Positions 19,140 through 27,701 of a DNA stretch of 64,000 bases are shown here, piece after piece (the stretch's first letter is position 1; each line of letters opens with the position of its first letter). The stretch is from Rhizobium indicum. GTDB taxonomy: Bacteria > Pseudomonadota > Alphaproteobacteria > Rhizobiales > Rhizobiaceae. The notes under the pieces are model-generated. The model did no database searches. It was not told the DNA's origin and saw only the letters and a program-made list of their open reading frames with translations. The stretch covers positions 248,001 to 312,000 of the forward strand of contig NZ_CP054022.1 in NCBI RefSeq assembly GCF_005862305.2, given 5' to 3'. Made by a program: the position numbers and the translations under genes.

Positions 19140-19167
19140 TTGACAATAGTTGCAAATGCAATAATCT
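19140..19167 (+). promoter_or_regulatory. graD promoter with embedded GraR-type operator copy 2
   Basis: TTGACA at 19140-19145 is a consensus -35; TAATCT at 19162-19167, 16 bases on, is a plausible -10. The perfect repeat TTGCA-AA-TGCAA (19150-19161) fills the spacer, so a bound repressor would exclude polymerase. A GGGAGGAA ribosome site precedes the graD ATG. Confidence 0.65.
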
Positions 19168-19195
19168 AGATGCCAAGGAGACACGGGAGGAAATC

Positions 19196-19735
19196 ATGTC
19201 TGCCACTGCTGCCCTCGATATAGCGCCGGCCCCCGCACCCATCAGCGATGCGTTTCGATCGACCATGCGCCGTTTCCCGGCGACGGTGACGGTCATTTCT
19301 GCTTGTCGCAACGGTTCGGATCATGGAATGACGGCCACCGCCGTCACATCACTTTCGATGGATCCGCCATCTCTTATCATCTGCCTGAACAATCGCACCT
19401 ACCTGCATGACATGCTGCTTGAGGTGCCGGAATTCGCAGTCAGCATTCTGACCGACAGGCAGGCAGCCGTATCGGAAGGTTTCAGCGGCAAGATTGCTCC
19501 TGAGCGTCGGTTCGACGCTGCCGATTGGGTTCGCCATGAGCGCGGCATGATGGTGCTGAATTCCGCTCATGCCTCGGTTGTCTGCCGCCGCATGGGCGCA
19601 GTTCCCTATGGTACGCACACGATCTTCATCGGGCAGGTGGTGGATACACGCCATTCCGACGACACGATCGCGCTGATGTACGAGAATTCGAAATATTGCG
19701 CGCCACAGCACGCGCTTCCTGCATCCCAGAACTGA
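19196..19735 (+). CDS. graD: flavin reductase component of resorcinol hydroxylase
   Basis: 179 residues of the FMN-binding split-barrel reductase family (HpaC/HsaB type). Conserved parts seen are FRSTMRRFPATVTVIS, GMTATAVTSLSMDPPSL, the FAVSIL strand and, near the end, FIGQVVD. It supplies reduced flavin to the oxygenase GraA encoded ten bases downstream. The ATG at 19196 follows a GGGAGGAA site. It is the first gene of the graDAFCBE operon and is probably under GraR control. Confidence 0.9.
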   Translation: MSATAALDIAPAPAPISDAFRSTMRRFPATVTVISACRNGSDHGMTATAVTSLSMDPPSLIICLNNRTYLHDMLLEVPEFAVSILTDRQAAVSEGFSGKIAPERRFDAADWVRHERGMMVLNSAHASVVCRRMGAVPYGTHTIFIGQVVDTRHSDDTIALMYENSKYCAPQHALPASQN

Positions 19736-19745
19736 AGGTAGTTCC

Positions 19746-20978
19746 ATGAACAATACAGCCGCCCTGTTTCCCGCCTCGGCGCGGGTCAAGACCGCATGTC
19801 TTGCAGATCGCATCGCCCCGGTGCTGGACGAAATCCGTGCCGGCGCGCGCGACACCGAAAAATCCGGCCGTGTGCCGGCGCGCTCTATCGATCTGCTTCG
19901 CTCCGCCGGCTATTTCGATATCGTCAAGCCGGCCCGCTTTGGCGGCGACGAAGGATCCTTTGTCGAGCTTGTCGATGCAAATATCGAGCTGTCGTCGGCC
20001 TGCGCCTCCACCGGCTGGGTTGCCGGCCTCCTTTCCGCGCATCAATGGCTCCTTGCCATGTTCGATGAAAGGGTTCAGCAGGAGGTGTGGGGCAGCAATC
20101 CGGATGCGCTGCTCTGCGGTTCCTATGCGCCGGTCCGCATGGCGGAACGCGTCGAGGGTGGCTTCCGGCTATCCGGCGATTGGGCCTTTGCGAGCGGATG
20201 CGAAAATGCCCAATGGGCGCTCTGTGCGGCGATCATTCCGCCAAACGGCGAGGGGGAGCGTCCTGTGCCGGCGTTCCTTCTGGTTCCCGCCAGCGATTAT
20301 GCCATTGCCGAGACCTGGGACGTGGTCGGCCTCGCGGGCACCGGCTCAAAAAGCCTGATCCTCGAGGATGTCTTCGTTCCGGAATACCGCATGTTGAGCT
20401 TTCCGGATGCGACCTCCGGCAGAACGCCGGGGGGACGTGGCTACAAGGGTATCGGGCTTTTCAACATTCCACTTCTCATGGGCGTTCCGTTCTGCCTCGG
20501 CAGCGCAGCCGTCGGTGCGGCGAAGGGCGCACTGGATAGCTATATCGACCAGATCGGGACACGTGTGACACGTGGTGCAGTTGCCGGTGGCAACAACAAG
20601 ATCGCGGAGTTTCCGACGATCCAGCTTCGCGTGGCGGAAGCCTCCGCATCCGTGGATGCCGCCCGCGAAATCATTCTGCGCGATATTGCCCGGGCACAGC
20701 AACTGGCCCAGGCCCGCGAGGATGGCACCGGCGAGATCACCGAGGAAGATCGGATTCTCGCCCGTCGGAGCCAGTCTTTTGCGGTCAGCCTGGCTCTTCG
20801 GGCCGTGGAAGCACTCAATGCATCGACAGGCGGCCTCGGCCTCCAGATGTCCAACCCCGTCCAGCGGGCATGGCGCGATGCAAATGCTGTCGGGCGCCAC
20901 ATTTCCATGAACTGGGATGCCGTGGGCACCATGGTCGGCCAGCAGCTGCTCGGTCTTCCGCCCAAGGGACAATTCTGA
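19746..20978 (+). CDS. graA: oxygenase component of resorcinol hydroxylase (acyl-CoA dehydrogenase fold)
   Basis: 410 residues of the group D flavin monooxygenases, which use an acyl-CoA dehydrogenase scaffold (HpaB/HsaA/DszC-like). The N-terminal helical domain ends in STGWVAGLLSAHQWLL. The beta domain contains SGDWAFASGCENAQW and DVVGLAGTGSKSLILED, and the C-terminal four-helix bundle reaches the GQQLLGLPPKG end. With reduced flavin from GraD it should hydroxylate resorcinol to hydroxyquinol (1,2,4-trihydroxybenzene). Position between the reductase and decarboxylase genes supports this role rather than a true acyl-CoA dehydrogenase. Confidence 0.88.
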   Translation: MNNTAALFPASARVKTACLADRIAPVLDEIRAGARDTEKSGRVPARSIDLLRSAGYFDIVKPARFGGDEGSFVELVDANIELSSACASTGWVAGLLSAHQWLLAMFDERVQQEVWGSNPDALLCGSYAPVRMAERVEGGFRLSGDWAFASGCENAQWALCAAIIPPNGEGERPVPAFLLVPASDYAIAETWDVVGLAGTGSKSLILEDVFVPEYRMLSFPDATSGRTPGGRGYKGIGLFNIPLLMGVPFCLGSAAVGAAKGALDSYIDQIGTRVTRGAVAGGNNKIAEFPTIQLRVAEASASVDAAREIILRDIARAQQLAQAREDGTGEITEEDRILARRSQSFAVSLALRAVEALNASTGGLGLQMSNPVQRAWRDANAVGRHISMNWDAVGTMVGQQLLGLPPKGQF

Positions 20979-21025
20979 TCCGCCATCCCCATTATTTCGA
21001 TTCAAGACAGGAAAGAGAGCATATC

Positions 21026-22006
21026 GTGCAAGGCAAGATCGCGCTTGAAGAACACTTCGCCATTCCCGAGACGCTGCAGGATTCGGCTGGATTCGTGCCG
21101 GGCGACTACTGGACGGAACTGTCCGCCCGTCTTCTGGATATCCAGGACAAGCGTTTGCGGCTGATGGATGCCCACGGCATTGAGAAAATGATCCTGTCGC
21201 TCAACGCTCCGGCCGTGCAGGCGATCCCGGATAAGGCAAAGGCCCTGGATATTTCCCGACGCGCCAACGACTTTCTGGCGGAGCAATGCGTCAAGAACCC
21301 GAACCGTTTCCTGGGATTTGCAGCTTTGCCCCTGCAGGATCCGGATGCCGCAACACAGGAATTGCAGCGCTGCGTGACGACGTTGGGTTTCGTCGGCGCA
21401 CTGGTCAACGGCTTCTCGCAGGAAGGCGACGGAACGACACCGCTCTACTACGACCTGCCGCAATACCGTCCGTTCTGGGCCGAAGTCGAAAAACTCAACG
21501 TTCCCTTTTATCTGCATCCGCGTAACCCGCTGCCGCAGGATAGCCGGATCTATGCTGGCCATTCCTGGCTGATGGGTCCGACATGGGCGTTCGCGCAGGA
21601 GACCGCCGTTCATGCGCTGCGCTTGATGGGATCCGGCCTCTTTGACGAACATCCGGCCTTGCGGATCATCGTTGGCCACATGGGCGAGGGACTGCCATAC
21701 ATGATGTGGCGCATCGACAACCGGAATGCGTGGGTCAAGGTGGAAAAGAGCTATCCGGCCAAACGCCCGATTGCCGATTATTTCAACGAGAATTTCTACA
21801 TCACGACGTCGGGGAACTTCCGCACCCAATCGCTTATCGATGCTATGCTGGAAATCGGCGCGGACCGAATTCTGTTCTCGACGGACTGGCCATTCGAGAA
21901 CATCGATCATGCTGCAAACTGGTTCGACAGCACGACCATCTCCGAAGCCGACCGTCTGAAGATCGGTCGCACCAACGCGGTTTCACTATTCAAACTCGAT
22001 CGATAG
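21026..22006 (+). CDS. graF: gamma-resorcylate (2,6-dihydroxybenzoate) decarboxylase
   Basis: 326 residues of the amidohydrolase/ACMSD superfamily; non-oxidative, reversible decarboxylation of gamma-resorcylate to resorcinol. The GTG at 21026 is chosen because it reproduces the family's MQGKIALEEHF start. Counting from it, the metal ligands of the crystallised Rhizobium enzyme fall exactly in place: Glu8, His10, His164 (in YLHPRNP) and Asp287 (in FSTDWPFENID), plus the catalytic His218 (in VGHMGEG). Residues such as GFSQEGDGTTPLYYD are also as in the Rhizobium enzymes. This is the diagnostic gene of the cluster. Confidence 0.95.
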   Translation: MQGKIALEEHFAIPETLQDSAGFVPGDYWTELSARLLDIQDKRLRLMDAHGIEKMILSLNAPAVQAIPDKAKALDISRRANDFLAEQCVKNPNRFLGFAALPLQDPDAATQELQRCVTTLGFVGALVNGFSQEGDGTTPLYYDLPQYRPFWAEVEKLNVPFYLHPRNPLPQDSRIYAGHSWLMGPTWAFAQETAVHALRLMGSGLFDEHPALRIIVGHMGEGLPYMMWRIDNRNAWVKVEKSYPAKRPIADYFNENFYITTSGNFRTQSLIDAMLEIGADRILFSTDWPFENIDHAANWFDSTTISEADRLKIGRTNAVSLFKLDR

Positions 22007-22007
22007 C

Positions 22008-23066
22008 ATGGTTACACCTTTCAGATACACGGCCAGCGCGGCCCAGGTCTTCTTCGGGAGTGGCTCGTTGAACCGTCTCGCCGAGGCGATTGCAGGACAG
22101 GGCGGCAAACGCGCCCTGATCCTTTCGACCCCGCACCAGAAAGCGGAGGTGGAACGGATCGCTGCTTCCCTCGGTCCGCTTGCGGCGGGACTATTCCACG
22201 ATGCGACGATGCATACGCCGGTCGATGTGACCGAGCGCGCGATGGCGGCATACAACGCAGCCGGCGCCGATTGCGTCGTCGCCATCGGCGGTGGATCGAC
22301 GATCGGTCTCGGCAAGGCGATCGCCTATCGCAACGACGCGCCACAAATTGTGGTGGCGACGACCTATGCGGGATCGGAGGTTACACCGATCCTCGGCCAG
22401 ACAGAAAATGGGCAGAAGACGACGGTCCGCGGACCCGGCATCCTGCCCGAAGTGGTGATCTACGACCCTGAATTGACATTGGGATTGCCGGTCAACATCA
22501 GCGTCAGCAGCGGGCTCAATGCAATGGCGCATGCGCTCGAAGGTCTCTATGCGCAGGATCGCAATCCCATTTCATCAATGATGGCGGTCGAGGGCCTGCG
22601 CGCGCTGAAGCAGGCTTTACCTCAAATTGTCAATGCCCCTGGGGACATCGAGCCGCGAAGCGAAGCGCTTTACGGTTCCTGGCTGTGCGGCACGGTGCTC
22701 GGAGCAGTTGGCATGGCGCTGCATCACAAACTCTGCCATACGCTGGGCGGTAGCTTCGATCTGCCGCATGCGGAAACCCATGCTGTCATTCTTCCCCATT
22801 CTGCTGCCTATAACGCCGTAGCCGCAGCGGATGCGCTAAAACCGGCTGCCGATCTTTTCGGCGGCTCGCTGGGCAGCAGTCTTTATGATTTTGCCGCTTC
22901 GATCGGCGCGCCCTTGGCGCTGCGCGATCTGGGTATGAAGGAAGCCGATCTGGACCGTGCGGCGGAACTCGCCGCCCGGAACCCCTACTGGAACCCGCGC
23001 CCGATCGAACGGGAAGCGATCCGGGCTTTGTTGCAGAGCGCCTGGGAAGGCTCGCGGCCGCGTTAA
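22008..23066 (+). CDS. graC: maleylacetate reductase
   Basis: 352 residues of the iron-containing alcohol dehydrogenase-like family, the usual length for maleylacetate reductases. The N-terminal Rossmann-type half has VVAIGGGSTIGLGKA, and the helical half has the metal-site region HHKLCHTLGGSFDLPHAETH. It reduces maleylacetate, formed from hydroxyquinol ring cleavage, to 3-oxoadipate using NAD(P)H. The ATG lies one base after the graF stop, indicating one transcript. Confidence 0.93.
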   Translation: MVTPFRYTASAAQVFFGSGSLNRLAEAIAGQGGKRALILSTPHQKAEVERIAASLGPLAAGLFHDATMHTPVDVTERAMAAYNAAGADCVVAIGGGSTIGLGKAIAYRNDAPQIVVATTYAGSEVTPILGQTENGQKTTVRGPGILPEVVIYDPELTLGLPVNISVSSGLNAMAHALEGLYAQDRNPISSMMAVEGLRALKQALPQIVNAPGDIEPRSEALYGSWLCGTVLGAVGMALHHKLCHTLGGSFDLPHAETHAVILPHSAAYNAVAAADALKPAADLFGGSLGSSLYDFAASIGAPLALRDLGMKEADLDRAAELAARNPYWNPRPIEREAIRALLQSAWEGSRPR

Positions 23067-23086
23067 CGCCTTAGGAGGATGGCCAC

Positions 23087-23935
23087 GTGCCTGAATATTT
23101 CAGCGAAGAGAGATCCGTGGAAGCCGTCAACTCGCGGATGGGGCAGGGCATTGATCCGCGCCTTGCCGAAGTCATGGCGTCGCTGGTCAAGCACCTGCAT
23201 GCCTTTGCCAAGGATATCAGCCTGACCCAGGAGGAATGGGAGCTGGTCATCGGCTTCCTGACCCGTACCGGCCATCTCTGTCATGACGAGCGACAGGAGT
23301 TCATCCTGCTCAGCGATACGCTGGGTCTGTCGATGCTGGTGGATGCGATCAACAACCGGCGCCCGACAGGCGCCACGGAAAATACGGTGTTCGGACCATT
23401 CCATGTCGAAGGGGCGCCCGTACGGCAGATGGGTGAAAACATCTCGCTCGACGGCAAGGGCGAGAGCTGTCTCTTCATCGGCCGGGTGCTGGATCTTGAC
23501 GGCAATCCGATCGAGGGAGCCCGGATCGATGTATGGTCGGATAATTCCGATGGCTTCTACGACGTCCAGCAGCCGGATATCCAGCCGAAGTGGAACAACC
23601 GGGGCATTTTCATCACCGGCGCAGATGGCACCTATAGCTTCGTCGGCATAAAGCCGGTTTCCTATCCGATCCCGGATGATGGCCCGGTCGGCCAGATGTT
23701 GACGTCCCTCGGCCGCCATCCCTACCGTCCTGCCCATACCCATTACCTGATCACCGCTTCAGGTTATCAGAAGCTCGTAACCCACACTTTTGTCGGCGAC
23801 GATCCCTATCTGCAATCCGATACGGTTTTTGGCGTCAAAAGCAGCCTGATCGCGCCTTTCGAGCGTGTCGATCATCCGACGATCTGGCGCTCCGATTTCG
23901 ATTTCGTGCTGACGCCGGTGGAGAATAGACAATGA
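23087..23935 (+). CDS. graB: hydroxyquinol 1,2-dioxygenase
   Basis: 282 residues of the intradiol ring-cleavage dioxygenases. About 1-100 is the helical dimerisation domain with LTQEEWELVIGFLTRTGH. The catalytic domain starts at ENTVFGPFHVEGAP and contains the Tyr/His iron-site segment HPYRPAHTHYLI. It cleaves hydroxyquinol ortho to give maleylacetate, the substrate of GraC. The start is a GTG at 23087 behind a strong AGGAGG. Its stop overlaps graE by four bases (ATGA). Confidence 0.94.
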   Translation: MPEYFSEERSVEAVNSRMGQGIDPRLAEVMASLVKHLHAFAKDISLTQEEWELVIGFLTRTGHLCHDERQEFILLSDTLGLSMLVDAINNRRPTGATENTVFGPFHVEGAPVRQMGENISLDGKGESCLFIGRVLDLDGNPIEGARIDVWSDNSDGFYDVQQPDIQPKWNNRGIFITGADGTYSFVGIKPVSYPIPDDGPVGQMLTSLGRHPYRPAHTHYLITASGYQKLVTHTFVGDDPYLQSDTVFGVKSSLIAPFERVDHPTIWRSDFDFVLTPVENRQ

Positions 23936-24228
23936 TCGTAGCCCGCTACGCGATATCCGACCCCGGCAAGGCTGCCGAACGCTCCCGATTGCTCGATGAG
24001 CACAAGGCCTATCTGCATGGCGCGGCGATCCGCATCCTGCTGTCCGGACCTTCCGCACCGCCGGCGGAGGGCAAGGGTTCCACCGCAATCGTGATGGCGC
24101 AAGTCGAAACGCTCGCCGAGTTCGAGGCGTTCAGCGCAGGAGACCCCTTCGTCCGCTCCGGCGTTTACGCGAGCGTCGATATATTCGAATGGCGGCCCAG
24201 TTTTGGGCTTCTTCTGGAGAGTCTCTGA
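23932..24228 (+). CDS. graE: YciI-family small protein of the gra operon
   Basis: 98 residues with the ferredoxin-like YciI fold: an N-terminal strand MIVARYAISDPGKAAERSRLLDEH (first part MIVARYAISD), the GAAIRILLSGP strand, a DPFVRSGVYASVDIFEW C-terminal section. The conserved His/Asp pair expected for YciI proteins could be the H24 region (LLDEHKAYL) and the AGDPFVRSG Asp. The function is unknown; YciI relatives include muconolactone isomerase-like and dehalogenating enzymes. Translational coupling to graB shows it belongs to the pathway operon. Confidence 0.85.
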   Translation: MIVARYAISDPGKAAERSRLLDEHKAYLHGAAIRILLSGPSAPPAEGKGSTAIVMAQVETLAEFEAFSAGDPFVRSGVYASVDIFEWRPSFGLLLESL

Positions 24229-24249
24229 TCGGCGTTTTACCTGCTGAAA

Positions 24250-25296
24250 TCAGATGTAGGTCATATCGAAGACAGCGGCGTTGTCCTGCACCTCGCGCAG
24301 CCCCTTGTACGCGGCGTGGCGGAGATTGCCATCATCCGTCCAGCCGCGAAACTCGATCTCGGCGATCAGCGTCGGCTGCACGAGGACGAGGCGCTTGCCC
24401 TTCAGGGGAACAACGGGCCGGCTCGTCTTCAACCGATCCAGCGTCTTTTTCAGGTATTCAGCATCGCTCGTACCGAAACCGGTTCCGACGGAGCCAACGT
24501 AAATCCAGTCGAGGCCTCGTCTGCCGGCCAACAGCAGCCTGCCGATGCCGCCGCGGGCGGATGCCGACGGCTCATACCCGACGATCATGAAGCTCTCGCT
24601 CTGGACGCATTTGATCTTCAGCCAGTCGCCCGTGCGGCCACTGCCGTAGGGCCGGTCGCGATGCTTGGCGATAATGCCTTCCAGATGACGATGGCAGGCG
24701 TGCTCGAGAAGGTCTTCGGCCGGCAGTTCTATTTCTTCGGAAATGCGGATCGCCTGATCGTCGCCCGGTATCAGATCTTCGAGCAGGTGCCGGCGTACGT
24801 CAAGCTCGGTGCCTGTCAGATCGTGTCCATCGAGATAAAGAAGGTCGAAGGCGACGAGGATCGACTCGGTCGAGACACGCCTGCCGCTCCGCCCGCCGAG
24901 CGAGCGCTGCAGGGCGCCAAAATCCGATCGGCCATGATCATCGAGTACAACCGCCTCGCCATCGAGAATGGCAGTCGTCACGCCAAGCTTTTTCGCTGCG
25001 GCGGCGATGGTGGGGAAGCGGTGGGTCCAGTCATGGCCACCGCGGGTGAGGACCCGCACCCCTTTCGGCTCAACGTGGATTGCCAATCGATAGCCATCCA
25101 GCTTCACCTCGTAGAGCCAGTCCGGTCCCACGGGCACGGTCGGCTTCAGCAGCGCAAGGCAGGGCTCGACGCGCGACGGCATTGGATCGAAGGGCAGACT
25201 GGGCTGGTCGGGGTCGCGCTTGCGGATCGGACGAGACTGCAGCGTTGAGCGAGATTCGTCGAGCAAGGGTAGAATGGGGCGGCGCGGGCGCTTCAT
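24250..25296 (-). CDS. LigD-like ATP-dependent DNA ligase (ligase domain only)
   Basis: 348 residues, the size of a stand-alone LigD ligase domain without phosphoesterase or polymerase. The nucleotidyltransferase motifs are KLDGYR with adenylation Lys65, ILDGEAVVLDD (Ia region), AFDLLYLDG (III), LEGIIAKHRDRPY (IV) and DWLKIKC (V). An OB-fold follows to the end (EIEFRGWTDDGNLRHAAYKG). It would seal breaks in DNA, presumably in Ku-dependent repair. The ATG at 25296 overlaps the stop of a Ku-like tail frame upstream (ATGA), suggesting an ancestral ku-ligase operon. It is convergent with graE. Confidence 0.92.
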   Translation of the reverse strand: MKRPRRPILPLLDESRSTLQSRPIRKRDPDQPSLPFDPMPSRVEPCLALLKPTVPVGPDWLYEVKLDGYRLAIHVEPKGVRVLTRGGHDWTHRFPTIAAAAKKLGVTTAILDGEAVVLDDHGRSDFGALQRSLGGRSGRRVSTESILVAFDLLYLDGHDLTGTELDVRRHLLEDLIPGDDQAIRISEEIELPAEDLLEHACHRHLEGIIAKHRDRPYGSGRTGDWLKIKCVQSESFMIVGYEPSASARGGIGRLLLAGRRGLDWIYVGSVGTGFGTSDAEYLKKTLDRLKTSRPVVPLKGKRLVLVQPTLIAEIEFRGWTDDGNLRHAAYKGLREVQDNAAVFDMTYI

Positions 25297-25478
25297 GAGT
25301 ATGTCCGACGCCTCCCCGGCTGGATTTCGGCGTCGACCGAGTTGCGCAGAACATTCATGGTTCTGATGACATTGCTCGGTGCCGGCCCTTGCTTTTCCCT
25401 CTTGGGCTTTGCCCTGTACGGCCTTTTCATCTGCTTCTTCTTCGCTTCGATGGCAACAACGCGACTCAACCGAATCAT
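25293..25478 (-). pseudogene. probable C-terminal remnant of a Ku gene
   Basis: A 61-codon frame whose stop overlaps the ligase start. It is Lys/Arg-rich (AIEAKKKQMKRPYRAKPKRE) and then has PAPSNVIRTMNVLRNSVDAE. Bacterial Ku proteins end in a similar basic linker followed by a PSNVI-x-LM-x-ALRKS-type segment. No ribosome site precedes the ATG at 25478, and the frame is closed by a TGA a short way upstream. The conserved Ku core is absent between here and rpiB. It could instead be a genuine tiny gene, but remnant is the simpler reading. Confidence 0.5.
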
Positions 25479-25591
25479 TCGGCCGATTGTTCCGAGTCGA
25501 AACGAATCTCAATTCAACGACTTAACGTGTCGGTGCCTCCGGCCCGAAATCGCTGCCGGATCTGGATCGGGCCGAGCAGTCGTCCCATTCT

Positions 25592-26047
25592 TCAACGGGC
25601 GCTGTACTTCGCGTCGAGATCATCCATGGCCTTGACGTTACCGGCAGAGCGGCCATTCTCGTCGAAGGTCTGGGCAAGAAACGCGTCAGCGATCGACTTT
25701 GCAAGCTCGGTTCCGATGACGCGGGCTCCCATGGTGATGATCTGCGCATTGTTGGAAAGCGCGGCACGCTCGGCAGAATAGGTGTCGTGCGTCAGGGCTG
25801 CGCGGATGCCCGGAACCTTGTTGGCCGAGATGCAGACGCCGATGCCGGTGCCGCAAACGAGGATCGCCTTGTCGTAGGTGCCGTCGATGACGCCCGAGGC
25901 AACGCGATCCGAGAGGTTGGCGTAGAAAGGATCGGCACCGGCGCTCGTGCGCGAGACTTCGTACACGTCAAAGCGCTCTTTCAAATGGTCGGCCAGGATC
26001 TTGGCGAGGCCTTCGCCGGCGCTGTCTCCTGCAATGGCAAGTTTCAT
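25592..26047 (-). CDS. rpiB: D-erythrose-4-phosphate isomerase (RpiB family) of erythritol catabolism
   Basis: 151 residues of the RpiB/LacAB family. The CGTGIG active-site loop with Cys65 is present, as are [16 protein letters not shown] at the N-terminus and [12 protein letters not shown]. In Brucella the orthologue (EryI) converts D-erythrulose 4-phosphate to D-erythrose 4-phosphate, the last step linking erythritol to the pentose phosphate pathway. It is the last gene of the eryR-tpiB-rpiB set, 11 bases after tpiB. Confidence 0.93.
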   Translation of the reverse strand: MKLAIAGDSAGEGLAKILADHLKERFDVYEVSRTSAGADPFYANLSDRVASGVIDGTYDKAILVCGTGIGVCISANKVPGIRAALTHDTYSAERAALSNNAQIITMGARVIGTELAKSIADAFLAQTFDENGRSAGNVKAMDDLDAKYSAR

Positions 26048-26058
26048 TGTCTTTCTCC

Positions 26059-26829
26059 TCAGAGTTTGGCGGCGCATTTGGCCAGGATGTCGAGGTAGCC
26101 TTCGACATTCCAGGCCGAACGGCCGATGAAGAGCCCGTCGATATGCGGGCTCGAAATCAGTTCTTCGCAGTTCTGCGGGTTGACCGACCCGCCATAAAGG
26201 CAGGGGATCTTCCGGCCCAGCACAGTTTCGGCAACGGCGATGATTTCAGACTGGCGGGCATCCGCATAATCCGCAGTCGCCGGGATGCCCTTCTCGCCGA
26301 TCGCCCAGACCGGCTCGTAGGCCAGCAGGATTTCGGCGCCTTTCTGGGCGCCCGAAAGTTTCGAAAGCGCGCCGCGCACCTGGGTTGCGAGGATTTCGGC
26401 AGCCTTTCCACTTTCGCGGTCGGAAAGCGTCTCGCCAATGCAGATCAGAGGAATGAGACCGTGGCGAACGGCCGCTTCGGTCTTCAGACCCACAGTCTCG
26501 TCGGTCTCTCCAAAATGTTCGCGCCGCTCGGAATGGCCGAGCTCCACGAGATCGAGATTGCAGTCCCTCAGCATTACCGGCGAGACTTCGCCGGTCCAGG
26601 CGCCCTGGTCGGCCCAATGCATGTTCTGGGCGCCGACCTTCACCGAGGTCTTGGCAAGCAGCGACTTGACCTCGCGCACCGCTGTGAAGGGCGGAATCAC
26701 AAAGCGCTGGATACGCGGCTCGCGGGCGGCATCGACAGCCTCGAGGCCGCGGGCGAAATGCTCGGCTTCAGCAAGCGCCTTGTTCATCTTCCAGCTGGTG
26801 CCAATCCAGAAGCGCGGCTTTTCGGTCAT
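26059..26829 (-). CDS. tpiB: triosephosphate isomerase-like enzyme of erythritol catabolism (EryH)
   Basis: 256 residues with the TIM barrel and all catalytic residues of triosephosphate isomerase: Lys14 (in TSWKMNK), His99 (in ELGHSERR) and Glu172 (in AYEPVWAIG), plus the phosphate loop YGGSVNPQN. In Brucella the orthologue TpiA2/EryH turns D-3-tetrulose 4-phosphate into D-erythrulose 4-phosphate. The usual glycolytic TIM is encoded elsewhere. The ATG at 26829 overlaps the eryR stop (ATGA), so the two are translationally coupled. Confidence 0.93.
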   Translation of the reverse strand: MTEKPRFWIGTSWKMNKALAEAEHFARGLEAVDAAREPRIQRFVIPPFTAVREVKSLLAKTSVKVGAQNMHWADQGAWTGEVSPVMLRDCNLDLVELGHSERREHFGETDETVGLKTEAAVRHGLIPLICIGETLSDRESGKAAEILATQVRGALSKLSGAQKGAEILLAYEPVWAIGEKGIPATADYADARQSEIIAVAETVLGRKIPCLYGGSVNPQNCEELISSPHIDGLFIGRSAWNVEGYLDILAKCAAKL

Positions 26830-27602
26830 GTCGGATCCTGCGTTGATGCGATGGTGAGCGTAATGCCCGCCTGCTCGAATTCCTCCAGGACAGCAGCATC
26901 CGGTGCGCTGTCGGTGATAATCGCGTCGAAGTCGGCTAGATCCGCCATGACATGCAAGGCGGTGTGGCCGATGCGCTGATGGTTGACCAGAAGGCAAGTC
27001 CTGGTCGATGACGCGATCATCGCCCGTTTGGCGCGCACGACGTTATCGTCCATGTGATAGGCGCGCCCGCCGCTGACGGCCGGCGTCGAAATGAAGGCGA
27101 TGTCGGCTCTCAGCCGCGACAGTGCCTCCTCGGTAACAACCCCGAGATAGGCGTTGAATTTGGCCGAGTAGATGCCGCCGAGCGCGATCAGCGTGATGCC
27201 TGTTTCGCCTTTCAGCCGCTCCATGATCGCCGCATTGTTGGTGATCAACGTCAGCGGCCGCTTCTGCAGCAGCATTTCGCCGAGCACGGCGGCCATCGAG
27301 CCGTCGTTTACCATCACCGTCATTCCCGGCTCGACCAGTTCCAGCGCGGTCTCAGCCATTGCCAGCTTTGCCTCGCTGCCTTGGCGCTCGCGAATGCGGA
27401 AGTCGCTTTCGAACTGCGTTCCGGCATCAATGGTCGCGCCACCGCGAACCTTGCGCAGGACGCCCGCCTGCTCGAGATCGTCGAGATCGCGATGGATCGT
27501 CATCTTTGACACGGTGAAGCGATCGGCAAGATCGTCGAGATCGACGGTCTTGTTTTCGACGAGCAGGTTGACGATCAACTGCTGCCGCTCTTCCCGCCTC
27601 AT
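26826..27602 (-). CDS. eryR: DeoR-family regulator of the tpiB-rpiB genes
   Basis: 258 residues. The N-terminal helix-turn-helix reads VDLDDLADRFTVSKMTIHRD, followed by the DeoR signature LEQAGVLRKVRGGA. The C-terminal sugar-phosphate sensor domain (about 75-250) has VNDGSMAAVLGEMLL, ITNNAAIME and FISTPAVSGG. The ATG at 27602 has AGGTGGAG seven bases upstream; a GTG at 27614 lies inside that site. It presumably senses an erythritol-derived sugar phosphate and represses its own operon. Confidence 0.88.
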   Translation of the reverse strand: MRREERQQLIVNLLVENKTVDLDDLADRFTVSKMTIHRDLDDLEQAGVLRKVRGGATIDAGTQFESDFRIRERQGSEAKLAMAETALELVEPGMTVMVNDGSMAAVLGEMLLQKRPLTLITNNAAIMERLKGETGITLIALGGIYSAKFNAYLGVVTEEALSRLRADIAFISTPAVSGGRAYHMDDNVVRAKRAMIASSTRTCLLVNHQRIGHTALHVMADLADFDAIITDSAPDAAVLEEFEQAGITLTIASTQDPT

Positions 27603-27701
27603 CCCGGTCTCCACCTCATTTGATGTTAAGATAACGGAGTATGCGTGATAATCAACATTTATTATGTGATTTTGCGATAAAATATTGTTGTGTTTCCATA
27701 G

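Noticed and set aside
25479..25591. Search for the body of a Ku gene upstream of the Ku-like tail
   Set aside because: Only about 110 bases remain before rpiB, with stops in frame and no Ku core motifs.
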